64,000 nt of DNA. Origin: CADEED01 sp963839685 (lineage in GTDB: Bacteria > Pseudomonadota > Gammaproteobacteria > Steroidobacterales > Steroidobacteraceae). Positions 53,131-62,588 of the stretch are shown here, in pieces. How positions within the stretch are numbered: the stretch's first letter is position 1; each line of letters starts with the position of its first letter. Below the pieces are notes generated by a model. The model saw nothing but the letters and a program-made list of their open reading frames with translations, did no database searches and had not been told where the DNA came from. The stretch spans positions 1 to 64,000 of the forward strand of contig CAWIVS010000017.1 of the NCBI GenBank assembly GCA_963839685.1, written 5' to 3'. A program made the translations under genes and the position numbers.

Positions 53131-54499
53131 TGTCATCGGTGTTCGGCGGGTCTTCCGCCTCACCGTTCTGAACCACCACGATGCCGGCAGGGAATGCGCG
53201 GCCGAGCGGCGTGCTGGTGATCGCAACGCCGTCGCTGTCGCCCGTGTCTTTCACCATGAAGGTGCCGATGTGATCGTTTGAATCGCGGCGCTCGTAGACA
53301 TGAAACGTGTTGTCGCCCTGGCTCGAGACCACGAGGTAACCGCGCTTCTTTCCCGTGCTGTAGATCGCGAGGCCCTCGACGTCCACTTCGAGGTTGGCGC
53401 CGGCGAATGCGGCGCTGCCGGGGGCGACGATTGTCTCTGCTTCGGGAGTTCCTTCCGGCGCGTATTCGCATTCGAATTCGTCATCATCAGGGATGGCCCA
53501 ATAGGGTTGACCGAAGCTCTTCACGGGCTCTAGCAGCGACTCCCGGCCGATACGCATCACGAACGGCATGTGGTTGGACAATGGAATGCGGTACACCCCG
53601 ATGGTCTCAAAGGCCACGTAGAGCCTGTTGTTCTCGGCGTCGATGAGGATCCCTTCGGATTGCGGATCTTCGTTGGCGTTCTCGCGGCATGGCGTCCAGC
53701 GGAACGCGGCCTCGCCGCGCTCACGCAGCGTGAAATGCGGATTGAAGAGGAACACGCGCACCGGCACGTAGCTCACTTTGTCGCCGACCGCCACCAGCTT
53801 GAACTGCTGCACCGCGCTGCGATTGCGCTGTGACACGAAGGCGTAGAGATCTTTGCCGTCGTGCCAGAGGCCGACACCGTAGCCGGTATCCTGATCGTCG
53901 AGAGGATTCGCCTGGAACCCAGGCTCGACCTCGGCGGGCTGCAGCGGCGAGGACTGAATCACGCGCCACGGATACAAGCGTGGTGCGCTGCGCGCCGTGA
54001 TGTCGACCAGCGGCGCATCAGACCGAGACGAATCGATGGCGTAGATGCGCAGCAGATCACAACCGCGATCCGTCACGACGGCGATATCGCGTCGATGGCC
54101 GCCGAGCTTGACGCCATACGCCACCTCGACATTGTTGAAGCGCCCGAAGGTTTCACCCGCGCTCTCCGGACAGGGGTTCGGCGGCAGGTTGTTCAAGCCG
54201 GCGGGTGTGGGCGGATCCTGCGGCAGAATGGTGGGCAGATTCGGCGGCGCAATGAGCTGCACCACGCGCCCGCGCAGGTCATAAACCACCAAGCCCGCGT
54301 CCTTGAGCGTTCCGATGATCAGACTCTCCGAGGGACGCTCAGGATGAATCCAGATCGCAGGGTCGTCGGCATCGACTGTCGCCGGTGCCTCGTCGTAACT
54401 CGCAAACGGAGTCGTGTCGACCGTGCTCGGGATTACCGGCGGCTCACCCAGCGCAATCGCCGGAATAATGGTTGCGACTAACAGCCAGACTGTACGCAT
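53045..54499 (-). CDS. Exported beta-propeller phytase
   Basis: A 484-residue protein with leader MRTVWLLVATIIPAIALG. It matches the beta-propeller (3-)phytase family: VDADDPAIWIHPERPSESLI, GTLKDAGLVVYDLRGR, FGRFNNVEVAYGVKLGG, FEPQ-type EDPQSEGILIDAENNRLYVA, LEVDVEGLAIYSTG and HVYERRDSNDHIGTF are blades that carry the calcium-binding acidic residues. It releases phosphate from phytate. The gene is alone, upstream of DUF1993 in opposite order, with 108 bases between. The start at 54499 is at the leader. Confidence 0.9.
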   Translation of the reverse strand: MRTVWLLVATIIPAIALGEPPVIPSTVDTTPFASYDEAPATVDADDPAIWIHPERPSESLIIGTLKDAGLVVYDLRGRVVQLIAPPNLPTILPQDPPTPAGLNNLPPNPCPESAGETFGRFNNVEVAYGVKLGGHRRDIAVVTDRGCDLLRIYAIDSSRSDAPLVDITARSAPRLYPWRVIQSSPLQPAEVEPGFQANPLDDQDTGYGVGLWHDGKDLYAFVSQRNRSAVQQFKLVAVGDKVSYVPVRVFLFNPHFTLRERGEAAFRWTPCRENANEDPQSEGILIDAENNRLYVAFETIGVYRIPLSNHMPFVMRIGRESLLEPVKSFGQPYWAIPDDDEFECEYAPEGTPEAETIVAPGSAAFAGANLEVDVEGLAIYSTGKKRGYLVVSSQGDNTFHVYERRDSNDHIGTFMVKDTGDSDGVAITSTPLGRAFPAGIVVVQNGEAEDPPNTDDINGFEYDGSTQFRFVDWRKIARALYLTD

Positions 54500-54607
54500 G
54501 TGACGTTCTCCCGATTGCCAAGCAGTGAGGCTCAGCATGAGAGCGCTGTTTCATGACATGTCGATTAACGGCGCGTGCTTTGGCTCGCGCTTCGGTCTTA
54601 CGCCGAA

Positions 54608-55120
54608 TCAGGCAGCGGCTGGCCGTTTCGACTGCACGCCGAGATAGTCTCGCTTGCCGACGGGCACGCCGTTGTGACGCAGGATCGCGTATGCGGTCGT
54701 GAGGTGGAAATAGACGTTCGGGATCGTGTGCTCGAGGAAATAATCGGCGCCCGTCATCCATTCGCCTTTCCAGCGAGGTTGGCTCACGACGCGCGTGGCG
54801 GCGCCTTCGAAGTCTTTCGGCGTAAGTCCGTCCAGCAGCGTGATGGTCGACCGCACCCGCGCCTGAAGCTCCGCGATGGTTTTCTCGTTGTCTTCCTGCT
54901 GCTGCATCGGCTTGCCGGTGAGGAAGCCCGCGGACAGCTTCACGGTGTCGCAGGCGATCTGCACCTGTCGCGCGAGCGGGAATTGATCCGCGGCGAGGCG
55001 CAGGGTGGGGAAGACATCCGGGTCGAAGTTTTTCGACTTGGCGTAGTCGGCGGCCATGCCGAGCCACTTATCGAGTTGGCCGAGCTGCTTTTTGAACTGG
55101 GAGAAGATTTCGCTGTACAT
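54608..55120 (-). CDS. DUF1993 protein
   Basis: A 170-residue soluble protein of the DUF1993 family, related to the DinB-like four-helix bundle. Features are MYSEIFSQFKKQLGQLDKWL, RLAADQFPLARQVQIACDT, AGFLTGKPMQQ, and C-terminal GADYFLEHTIPNVYFHLTTA, HNGVPVGKRDYLG. Function unknown; the family may bind metal. No signal peptide. It is located between the phytase gene and a small lipoprotein gene on the same strand. Confidence 0.88.
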   Translation of the reverse strand: MYSEIFSQFKKQLGQLDKWLGMAADYAKSKNFDPDVFPTLRLAADQFPLARQVQIACDTVKLSAGFLTGKPMQQQEDNEKTIAELQARVRSTITLLDGLTPKDFEGAATRVVSQPRWKGEWMTGADYFLEHTIPNVYFHLTTAYAILRHNGVPVGKRDYLGVQSKRPAAA

Positions 55121-55207
55121 GGGCGGCGAAAGTACGCGGTTTGCGCGAGGCAGGATACCCCTCGAAAGGTGGATTCGCGGCGGTCACGGCCGCGTTCGTC
55201 ACAGTCG

Positions 55208-55552
55208 TTACTGCCCCGACCCCCCCGGTACAGTTCCCACGTACTGTGGGCCCCCACGTGTTACGAGGTTGCGCGACTTTTGCATGTTTTCGACTTGCAG
55301 ACGAAGCGCGGACTCGGTGATGCACTCCGTAGGCGGCAAGCTTCTGGTGGCGCCCCTCTTGCAGTACACGATCTGCCCTTCATGCTGGTACTTCCGGTCG
55401 TAATGCTTGACGGCTCGCTGGAACTTCATTTCGAGCAGCGGGGTGGGAACCGACGCACGAGCAGGCGAGGCAGCGGGCTGCGAGGTGCAGGCGGCGATCA
55501 GAAGCACGCCCGCGGCCAGCAGGACGGAACGAAAAATGCGGTTTCTGGCCAT
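55208..55552 (-). CDS. Small lipoprotein of unknown function
   Basis: A 114-residue protein with a lipobox LIAAC (residues near 17-21, after MARNRIFRSVLLAAGVLLIAAC). The mature part holds two cysteines (VYCKRGATRSLPPTECITES), which may form a disulfide. No family recognised. The ATG at 55552 is used; a GTG three codons upstream (55561) is an alternative. The nearest gene downstream (DUF1993) starts 87 bases later. Confidence 0.7.
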   Translation of the reverse strand: MARNRIFRSVLLAAGVLLIAACTSQPAASPARASVPTPLLEMKFQRAVKHYDRKYQHEGQIVYCKRGATRSLPPTECITESALRLQVENMQKSRNLVTRGGPQYVGTVPGGSGQ

Positions 55553-55597
55553 GAGACTCACCCCATCAACGCAGGCGCCTGAAGCGGCTAACTTCGC

Positions 55598-56920
55598 CTA
55601 GTCCTCGAATACCGGCTCGAACTGAACGGTGGCATTGGTTGTGACAATTTCCGGGTGCCTCTGGAGCAGGAAAATGATCTCGGCGCCCGCCAGGAAGATT
55701 GGCCCGTAGCCGTGCGCCGCGTTCACGTCCGTCGGGCGATTGAGATAGAACGTATCGTCCCAGCCGAGACCCGTGCCGATGCAGGTGCCCTCGACCTGGC
55801 CGATCGAATTCACTTTCGTCGTCACGCCATTCCAACCGCGTAACACGATGGGAGCCCAAGTGTTGCGGCTCAGCCAGCCTTTATTGATGGCGCGCGTCAG
55901 CGCGAATACGTACATTGCGCTCGACGACGTCTCCTCGTACGAATCCGGGCGATCGAGCAACTGGTGCCAGAGCCCTGAAGGCGCCTGCGTTCGCCGAAGC
56001 CCGGCGGCATGCGCCCTGAGGATGGTCAGCAACTGCGTCCTCTGGGGATGATCCGTCGGCAGCTCCGTCAGCAACTCGACTGTAGCCATGATCGCCCATC
56101 CGTTGGCGCGCGCCCAGTGGAACGCCGGGTGAGGACTCATCTCCTGGACCCAGCCGTGCATCCACAGGTTGTTCTGCGCCACGAACATCCTCGAGTAGAA
56201 CTGCAGGATCTGCTTTGCGGCGTCGTCGAAATAGCGGCGGTCGCCCGTGAGCTTGCCCATCTGCGCGAGGCAGGGCACGCTCATGTAGAGGTCGTCGAGC
56301 CACACCGAATTCGGCAGCGGTACGTTGCGCGCGAACGTGCCATCGGCCAGGCGGAATTGCCGGCTCGACACCCAGTTCGCGAAGTTGTCGATCCACGGGC
56401 GCAGCGCGCCGTTGCCGATTCCCGCGCGATGCGCCTTGATCATGGCCGCGCACATCGAGCCGGAGTGGTCGAGGGTCTGCGGGAAGAGCATCGGGCGCAG
56501 CGAGAAACTACTGCCGGACACGGATGACGGATACGTGTCGTAGGTCGCCGTCGGGTAGTTGGCCCGCATGTGCGCCGCCATGCGCGCCAGCGCGGTGAGC
56601 CGGTGGTTCACATAAGAGTGGTAGCGCCCGTCGCCCGTGACCGACGTGGCGCGCAGCATGCCGGCATACGTGACGCCCGATTCGTACGTGGTGATCCGCA
56701 TGGTGGTGCGCTGGAGCGCGACGTTCCTCGGCATGTTGTCGAGCGAGATCAGGGCGCCCGTGTCGCCGTTGATGGGCCGTAGCGGGGTCGCCGTGATTAG
56801 ATAGCCATGCACGCGGCCCATGACCGCGCGGATGGATGCTTGGGTGAGGGGCGCGGTCTGCGCGAAGGCCGCGCTCGCACTCAGGAGTGAGACGATCAAC
56901 AGGGTGGGTACACGAGCCAT
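55598..56920 (-). CDS. GH88/GH105-type unsaturated glucuronyl/rhamnogalacturonyl hydrolase
   Basis: A 440-residue exported protein with leader MARVPTLLIVSLLSASAAFA. The alpha6/alpha6 toroid of GH88/105 is shown by SVWLDDLYMSVPCLAQMGK, HWARANGWAIMATVELL with the conserved R-x-N-G-W, GLWHQLLDRPDSYEETSSSAM (residues near 330) and GTGLGWDDTFYLNRPTDVNAAHGYGPIFLAG at the C-terminus. These enzymes act on unsaturated uronic-acid ends left by pectin or other polysaccharide lyases. A polysaccharide lyase gene is not in the window. The start at 56920 is at the leader. Confidence 0.88.
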   Translation of the reverse strand: MARVPTLLIVSLLSASAAFAQTAPLTQASIRAVMGRVHGYLITATPLRPINGDTGALISLDNMPRNVALQRTTMRITTYESGVTYAGMLRATSVTGDGRYHSYVNHRLTALARMAAHMRANYPTATYDTYPSSVSGSSFSLRPMLFPQTLDHSGSMCAAMIKAHRAGIGNGALRPWIDNFANWVSSRQFRLADGTFARNVPLPNSVWLDDLYMSVPCLAQMGKLTGDRRYFDDAAKQILQFYSRMFVAQNNLWMHGWVQEMSPHPAFHWARANGWAIMATVELLTELPTDHPQRTQLLTILRAHAAGLRRTQAPSGLWHQLLDRPDSYEETSSSAMYVFALTRAINKGWLSRNTWAPIVLRGWNGVTTKVNSIGQVEGTCIGTGLGWDDTFYLNRPTDVNAAHGYGPIFLAGAEIIFLLQRHPEIVTTNATVQFEPVFED

Positions 56921-57085
56921 GGGTAGATTCCTCCGTGAACCTTCCTGAATAGCATACGCCCCTGCCACGCGGATCGGAGAGCCGCTAGACGCGAGCGGCT
57001 GCCGTCCTACGGCACGAGCAGTCTGAGTGAATTCAGCGGGTTAGAAATGTCCTGGCACGAGGTGAAACTGTGCGGGACGGTTAGA

Positions 57086-57161
57086 TGGCTCCCTGGGTTG
57101 GACTCGAACCAACGACCAACGGATTAACAGTCCGACGCTCTACCAACTGAGCTACCAGGGA
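57086..57161 (-). tRNA. tRNA-Asn (GTT)
   Basis: On the minus strand a complete 76-base tRNA with encoded CCA. The acceptor stem pairs TCCCTGG with CCAGGGA followed by discriminator G and CCA at 57086. The D-arm GCTCAGTTGGTAGAGC, anticodon loop CTGTTAA (anticodon GTT) and T-arm GGTTCGAGTCC are intact. There is no variable-arm insert. It is on its own between the GH105-like gene and a small protein gene. Confidence 0.97.
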
Positions 57162-57331
57162 ACCGAGAACCAAGAAGGGCGCGCATTCTCGTAGAGGACC
57201 CTGCGCTCGTCAAGCAAACCTTGTGGATCAGCGACTTACGACCGAAAAACCCTGAGCGTTTGGCGCCCTATGGCCGATCATTGCCGCCGGGGAGAACCTG
57301 AAGGTTGTTTCCCGGCCACTCACGAGCACCT

Positions 57332-57547
57332 ATGAGCACCGCCAACGAAGCACTCACCCTGCAAATGCTCGAGTGGATTTCGCGCAAGCCTCGCACTCGC
57401 GCGGAGGTTCTCGAGGTCTGGCGTACCAGCTGCCCGAGGTTGTCGATCTGGGAAGACGCCTGTATCGCGGGGCTGGTGGAGTTCTCCCTGGGTGGCGTGG
57501 TCACGCTGAGCCCCAGCGGCGAGCGGTTTATCGCGGGCGCGAAGTAG
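57332..57547 (+). CDS. Small conserved-looking hypothetical protein
   Basis: A 71-residue protein (MSTANEALTLQMLEWISRKP) with a helix-rich N-terminal half and a strand-like C-terminal end (GGVVTLSPSGERFIAG) that resembles a small winged-helix or alpha/beta fold. I do not recognise a named family, but the sequence has a protein-like composition and the ATG at 57332 is better than the earlier one at 57305 (in-frame, unsupported). It is 170 bases downstream of the tRNA gene, on the opposite strand. Confidence 0.5.
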   Translation: MSTANEALTLQMLEWISRKPRTRAEVLEVWRTSCPRLSIWEDACIAGLVEFSLGGVVTLSPSGERFIAGAK

Positions 57548-57600
57548 TGCGAGCCTCACTCCCGACTACTTAACGATGAACGACCTTGGTCTCCTGGATC

Positions 57601-60600
57601 TCAAGGGCGCGGTGCGACGTAAACCTGGTTCTCGCGCGTGCCGCCCGACATATCGAACTCGTCGGCGGCGAATGCCACCACGGTGCCATCGCTCGAAAGA
57701 GCGTGATAGGCATACGCAACGGGGACTGCAATGGTGGTGCCGTTGGGGCGTCGCGACGCCACGGCCAATGCCGTGCTCTGCAAATCGCGCACGACGAGCG
57801 CAGCACTCGTGAAGTCGCCCGTGAGATTTCCGGCATTGGTCATGAAGAGCACATGACCGTCATCCGACACCTTTGGCCAGCTGCTGTTGCCATTCCCGAA
57901 ACCAAAGGAGCCACCACTCGCAACAGTGATGTTGCCTGGATTGTTCTGGTCGATCGCCAGGACCTGCGTGAAATTCGATCCGTTGAGCGTGGTGGGAGAA
58001 CGCAATGAAAAGGCGATGTAGCGGCCATTGCCCGAGATGCCGATGCCCTGACCCACGTAAGACTCGTTGTTGGTGCTGTCGATGCTGAACGCCTCAGTTG
58101 AGACATTGGCTTCAGCATCGTAGTGGATGATGATGTTGCGCGTTGCGCCAGGGACGAAGGTGGCATAGAGATACGCCAGGTGTTCGCCGTCGTCCGACAT
58201 CGCCGAATAAGCGGCGAGAGACGTCGTGCTGCTGAAGACGCGCCGCAGGAAGCCGGTCTGCAGGCTGCGGAAGTACAGCGAGTACGCCCCTGACGGATCG
58301 TCGCCGATGAGGTCTTGGTTCGACACAAAGCTCACGAAACGGCCGTCTGCAGAAATATTCAGCTGCATGTCGCTTTGGCCGTTACCCGCATTGGTGATCT
58401 GCGAACCATCCGCTTTCAGGCTGACACGCGTGGTGGTGCCGGTCTGCAGGTCGCGCACGAACACGTCCTGCGATCCATTGTCATCGTCGGCCACGAGATC
58501 CCCCGCGAGCGAGCTGAAGATGACGTAGCGTCCGCCCGCGGCTAGTTTCAGGCCGTTGACGCCGTAGGGCGATTGCGATTGGGTGCCTGCCGGAGTCTGG
58601 TCGACCAGCGTCGTCACGCCGGTAGTGAGGTTGCGAACGTACCCATGGCCGTTGTTCGTAGCGCCAGGCACGAGGTTCGTGCCGTCGCTGATAAAGGCAA
58701 CGATGTTGCCATCGGCCGAAAGGCTGGGGAGACCGCTGCGGTTGTTAGCCGTGGCGCCGCTGGTCGCACGGCTGGCGAGCGTCGTGGTGGTAATGACGGG
58801 TACGACCGGTGCCTGCACGGTCACCGTGGCGGTGCTGCTTGCCACTTCGCCCGCCGCATTGTCGACCAGGAAGCGGTACTGCGCGCCGTTGTCGGCGAGT
58901 GTCAGCGGAGCGGTGAAATAGCAGACCTGGGTGTTGTTGTTCACGAGCACGTCTGTGCCCGGCGCCCACGCGGATCCATTCCAGCGTTGCAGCTGCACGT
59001 CGAACGTCGGCGTTCCACCGATGGTCACGCACATCTGTGCCTGCAGGCCGGGCTCGATCGTGACGTCCTGCGGATGCTGCGTAATGGTCGGCGCCACGAT
59101 GGTCTGCACGGTGAGCACCGCCGTCTGGCTGATGACGAGTCCGGCGCCGTTGTAAACCATGACGCTGTAGATTCCACCGCTGTCGTTGGCGACCAGCGTG
59201 GGCGTGATGTAGCTGGCATCGATGGCGCCTGAGATCGGATTGCCGTTCAACAGCCACTGGTAGCGCAGGGCCGAGCCATCGACGGTCACGTCGAATGTGG
59301 CCGTCTGGCCCTGGATTGCGGTCGTCGAGCCGGGATCCTGGGTGATCTGCGGTGCGCCTAACAAGATGAGCTCTGCCGCCTGGCTCATGGTCGAGGACAC
59401 ACTGTTGCTGACCTGGACCGTGTACTGGGCGACGTCCTCGTTCCTGACGTAATAGAAGCTCAGCACTGGCGCTGTTGCGCCCGGGATCGCTGCGCCGTTG
59501 AGCATCCACTGGTAGGACAACGGTCCGTTGCCCGTGGCGCCCACTGCCATGTTTGCGGAGCCACGCAGAGGCACGATGACGGTCGACGGTTGCGAAGTGA
59601 TGGTGGGCGGCAGCGCCTCGGTGGCAGAGGCCACATCGAGCGTGACACTGTCGCTGGCGACCGAGCCCGCACTGTTGGTCACGAGCACCGAATACGAACC
59701 CGCGTTCGGCAGCGCCACGGAGTTGAAGGTCAGCGACGCGCTGGTGGCGCCGGCGATGTTCACGCCGTCGCGGCGCCACTGGAAGCTCAGAGGTCCGCTG
59801 CCATCCACGCCCACGGCGAAGGTCGCGGTATTGCCGACATTCACGGTGACCGAGGCGGGCTGGGTGACGATGCTGGGTGTCATAGCGACGGGAGTGCCGG
59901 CGGTGACGCTGAGCACCGCGGCACTACTAACCGCGTTGCCGGCGTTATTGGTGACGGTCACGCTGTAGCTACCGGCGCTTGCGCCGGTCACGCCGTTGAG
60001 GCGCAGCACCGGATTGTTGGCGCCCGCGATGTTCGTTCCATTGAAGCGCCACTGATAACTCAGCGCTTCTGTGCCATAGGCCACCACCGCGAATACAGCG
60101 TCATTGCCCGAGGTCACGGCGAGCGAGGCCGGCTGTGTGGTGATGCTGGGTGCGACGTCGAGATCGCTCACCGACACCGTGACGGGTGTGCTCGAGACGC
60201 TCCCAACGGAATTGGTGGCCACTACCCGGTATTGCTCGCCATTGTCTGAAGGAACTCGCGGCGCCGTGGTGTAGCTCGCGGAAGTCGCGCCGCTGCCGAC
60301 GGCCACATTCGTCCACTCACCGGTGGAGTTGGCCGGGCGCGTCTGCCACTGCAAGGTGGGCGCGGGCTGGCCGGACACCGTGGCCGAGAAGTTAGCCGTC
60401 TCCGCGGTGCGGATCAGCACCGAGCGTGGCTGCCCGACGACGGCGGGTGGCGCGCTCTGCTGCAGGATATTGATGCGCGTGGTGGGACCGGTGACACAGG
60501 GTGGCACCTCATAAGGCTCATTAGGGGGGCCAGGCTCATACGGCTCCGACGGCGTGTAGCAGGCACGCACGCGAATCAGTGCGCCCTGGTCGGGGGCGAA

Positions 60601-61784
60601 GGCGATGAAGCTGTGGCGCACGCTCCAGGGTTGCCATGGAACTCCTACACCAAAGGGCAGCGGGTTGCCTTCATCCTGGTAGGAGTGCGCGACTTCGAGC
60701 CACGAGGTACCGCCCTGGTCGCCGCGCATCCAATCGACCACGGCACGATCGGTCGCCGACGGAACGAGGTCGACCCAGGACGGTGGAAGGTTCTCCGGAT
60801 GACGCTGCTCCAGTAAGTTCCCGCCGCACCGCCGCCGAGAATGACGTCGAGACTTGAGGTGGCGCCTTCGACCACGTCGATCTGTGCGGGCGTCCGGAGT
60901 ACCGCCACGCGAGGATAGAGGGGCATGAACCGCCACGAGGCCGATTTTGAAACGCTGGAGCCGAAGTCTGTCACCACCCCACCACACACCATGCCGATGC
61001 CGTACTGTTGATACCATTTGAGGTCTGGAATCAGCACGTCGTTGCTCGAGCCTCCGGTGGTTGTGAGGGGCTTGCGGTGAGAGGTGTTGAGATAGCTCCC
61101 CTGGTCTACTTCAGTGCGTCCGATGAAAAGTGAGTTCGCGTCGCAGTTGGCCGGCATCTGACCGTTGTTGCTCAACACCGTGTACGAAGCATTGACGGGC
61201 CCCATCAGCGAATCGCACGGCCCACCATTGCAGGTCAGGGTCGTCGTAAATTGCAGCGGGTCGATCGAGACAAGAGGTCCCGAGTACTTGATGATCGCGG
61301 CCCGGAAGTACGAAAAACGGCTGACCTCGGTTCCGAGCATGCCGTCGACCAGTTTGGTGTCGTCCAGGATGACCCACTCGCCCCCCGGTTCGGCCGTCGC
61401 AATCTTGAACAACTCGTCGGGTCGCAGCGTGACAGTTGGCGCCGGAATTCGAACCTCGACGGGTTGCGCAAAATTGCCGCCGTGGGGAGTAATCACGTAC
61501 ACGTTACCGGCCGTGGTGAGATCAGATGGCACGGACGGTGCGCCGGTGGAGTCCATGGCGATTCGGAAAGTCGTGTCACTTTCGACAGCGCCTGCAGGGA
61601 AGATCACCGCGGCGCCACTGGCGTCGGTGATGGTGCCACCCGTCAATCCGATCACGGGTGGCGGTGGGGGCGGAGGAGGAACCACTGGTGGGGGCGCGGG
61701 AGCTACCGGGGGCGGCGAGTCACCACCACCGCCACAACCCACGAGCGACAACAAACACACCACGACGGCTATTTGAGAACGCAT
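57601..61784 (-). pseudogene. Large Ig-repeat plus beta-propeller lipoprotein, one frameshift
   Basis: Two overlapping frames form a protein of about 1390 residues. The first (ATG 61784) has a lipoprotein leader ending VGCGGGGDS, a proline linker, and a domain with DASGAAVIFPAGAV and FSYFRAAIIKY. At about 60819 it shifts: the first frame reads GGGAAGTYWSS, whereas the second gives GNLLEQRHPENLPPSWVDL, so one base appears to be missing. The second part has about six Ig-like domains (QPASLAVTSGNDAVFAV, SYQWRFNGTNIAGA, AGSYSVTVTNNAG) and a C-terminal TolB-like propeller (LPSLSADGNIVAFISDGTNL, DVFVRDLQTGTTTRVSL). It would be a cell-surface adhesive or sugar-binding protein. Read error or genuine mutation is open. 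Confidence 0.75.
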
Positions 61785-61910
61785 GACTCCCACCCTTTTG
61801 GCCGGCAAACACACCGGTCAGCGAGTCAATGCGTAAGAAACCGGCAAACCGGCTCAAGCTTTCCGGGGAGAGCGTGTGACTTAACGCTCATTTCAAGACA
61901 TGAGCGATGT

Positions 61911-62588
61911 ATGTCATTGACGCGGATGGGGCTCGCGCGACAATGCTGCGTGGACTTGGACAACAAGAACGACAAGCAGTCCCCCGGCGAGGTCACGCGT
62001 CTCCTGCATCGCTGGTCCGATGGTGACGCCACGGCAATCGATTCGCTCTGGCCGCTGGTGTACGACGACATTCGGCGCATGGCGGGTCGGCAGATTGCGG
62101 GTGAACGCGGCGGCCACACGCTGCAGGCCACCGCGCTGGTGAACGAGGCCTTCATTCGGCTCGCCGGAGAACGTGCCTTCGAATGGCAGCGGCGCGAGCA
62201 GTTCCTGGCGCTGGCCGCGCAGATCATGCGGCGCGTGCTGGTGGATTACGCGCGGCAGCGCGGCGCACAGCGGCGCGGCGATGGCGCGAAACGCGTGAGC
62301 ATTCACGACACCTGGGCCGCCGACGAGGTCGATCAGATCCAGGCGCTGGACGCCTTCCATGACGAGAGCGTGGACGTGCTGGCCATCGACACCGCGCTCA
62401 CCAAACTTCAGCAAGTCGACGAGCCTCAGAGTCGCATCGTTGAATTACGCTACTTCGGCGGCCTGACGCTCGAGGAAACGGCGCTGGCAGCCGGCATCTC
62501 GCTCGCAACCGTCAAGCGCGAATGGGCGATGGCGCGTGCCTGGTTGCGCCGCGAGCTCGCGGCGTACGAAGCAGGGGCGACGCCGTGA
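61911..62588 (+). CDS. ECF-type RNA polymerase sigma factor (kinase-linked group)
   Basis: A 225-residue sigma factor. Region 2 is in DIRRMAGRQIAGERGGHTLQ and region 4 in RYFGGLTLEETALAAGISLA, TVKREWAMARAWLRREL, and the middle carries the ADYAR-like VLVDYARQRGAQRRG. The pairing with a Ser/Thr kinase gene overlapping its stop by four bases (GTGA) is the arrangement known for ECF groups controlled by a protein kinase rather than an anti-sigma factor. The start is uncertain: ATG 61911, ATG 61926 or GTG 61950 are all in frame, and none has a strong ribosome site. Divergent from the Ig-repeat lipoprotein by 126 bases. Confidence 0.88.
   Translation: MSLTRMGLARQCCVDLDNKNDKQSPGEVTRLLHRWSDGDATAIDSLWPLVYDDIRRMAGRQIAGERGGHTLQATALVNEAFIRLAGERAFEWQRREQFLALAAQIMRRVLVDYARQRGAQRRGDGAKRVSIHDTWAADEVDQIQALDAFHDESVDVLAIDTALTKLQQVDEPQSRIVELRYFGGLTLEETALAAGISLATVKREWAMARAWLRRELAAYEAGATP

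Noticed and set aside
57601..60500. Repeated segments as a CRISPR or tandem DNA repeat
   Set aside because: The repetition is at protein level (Ig-like domains of about 90 residues) with divergent DNA, without spacer-repeat regularity.
61251..61910. Extension of the sigma factor frame by about 220 codons upstream
   Set aside because: It is antisense to the Ig-repeat lipoprotein gene and has an unlikely composition; sigma-like sequence starts only after about 61950.
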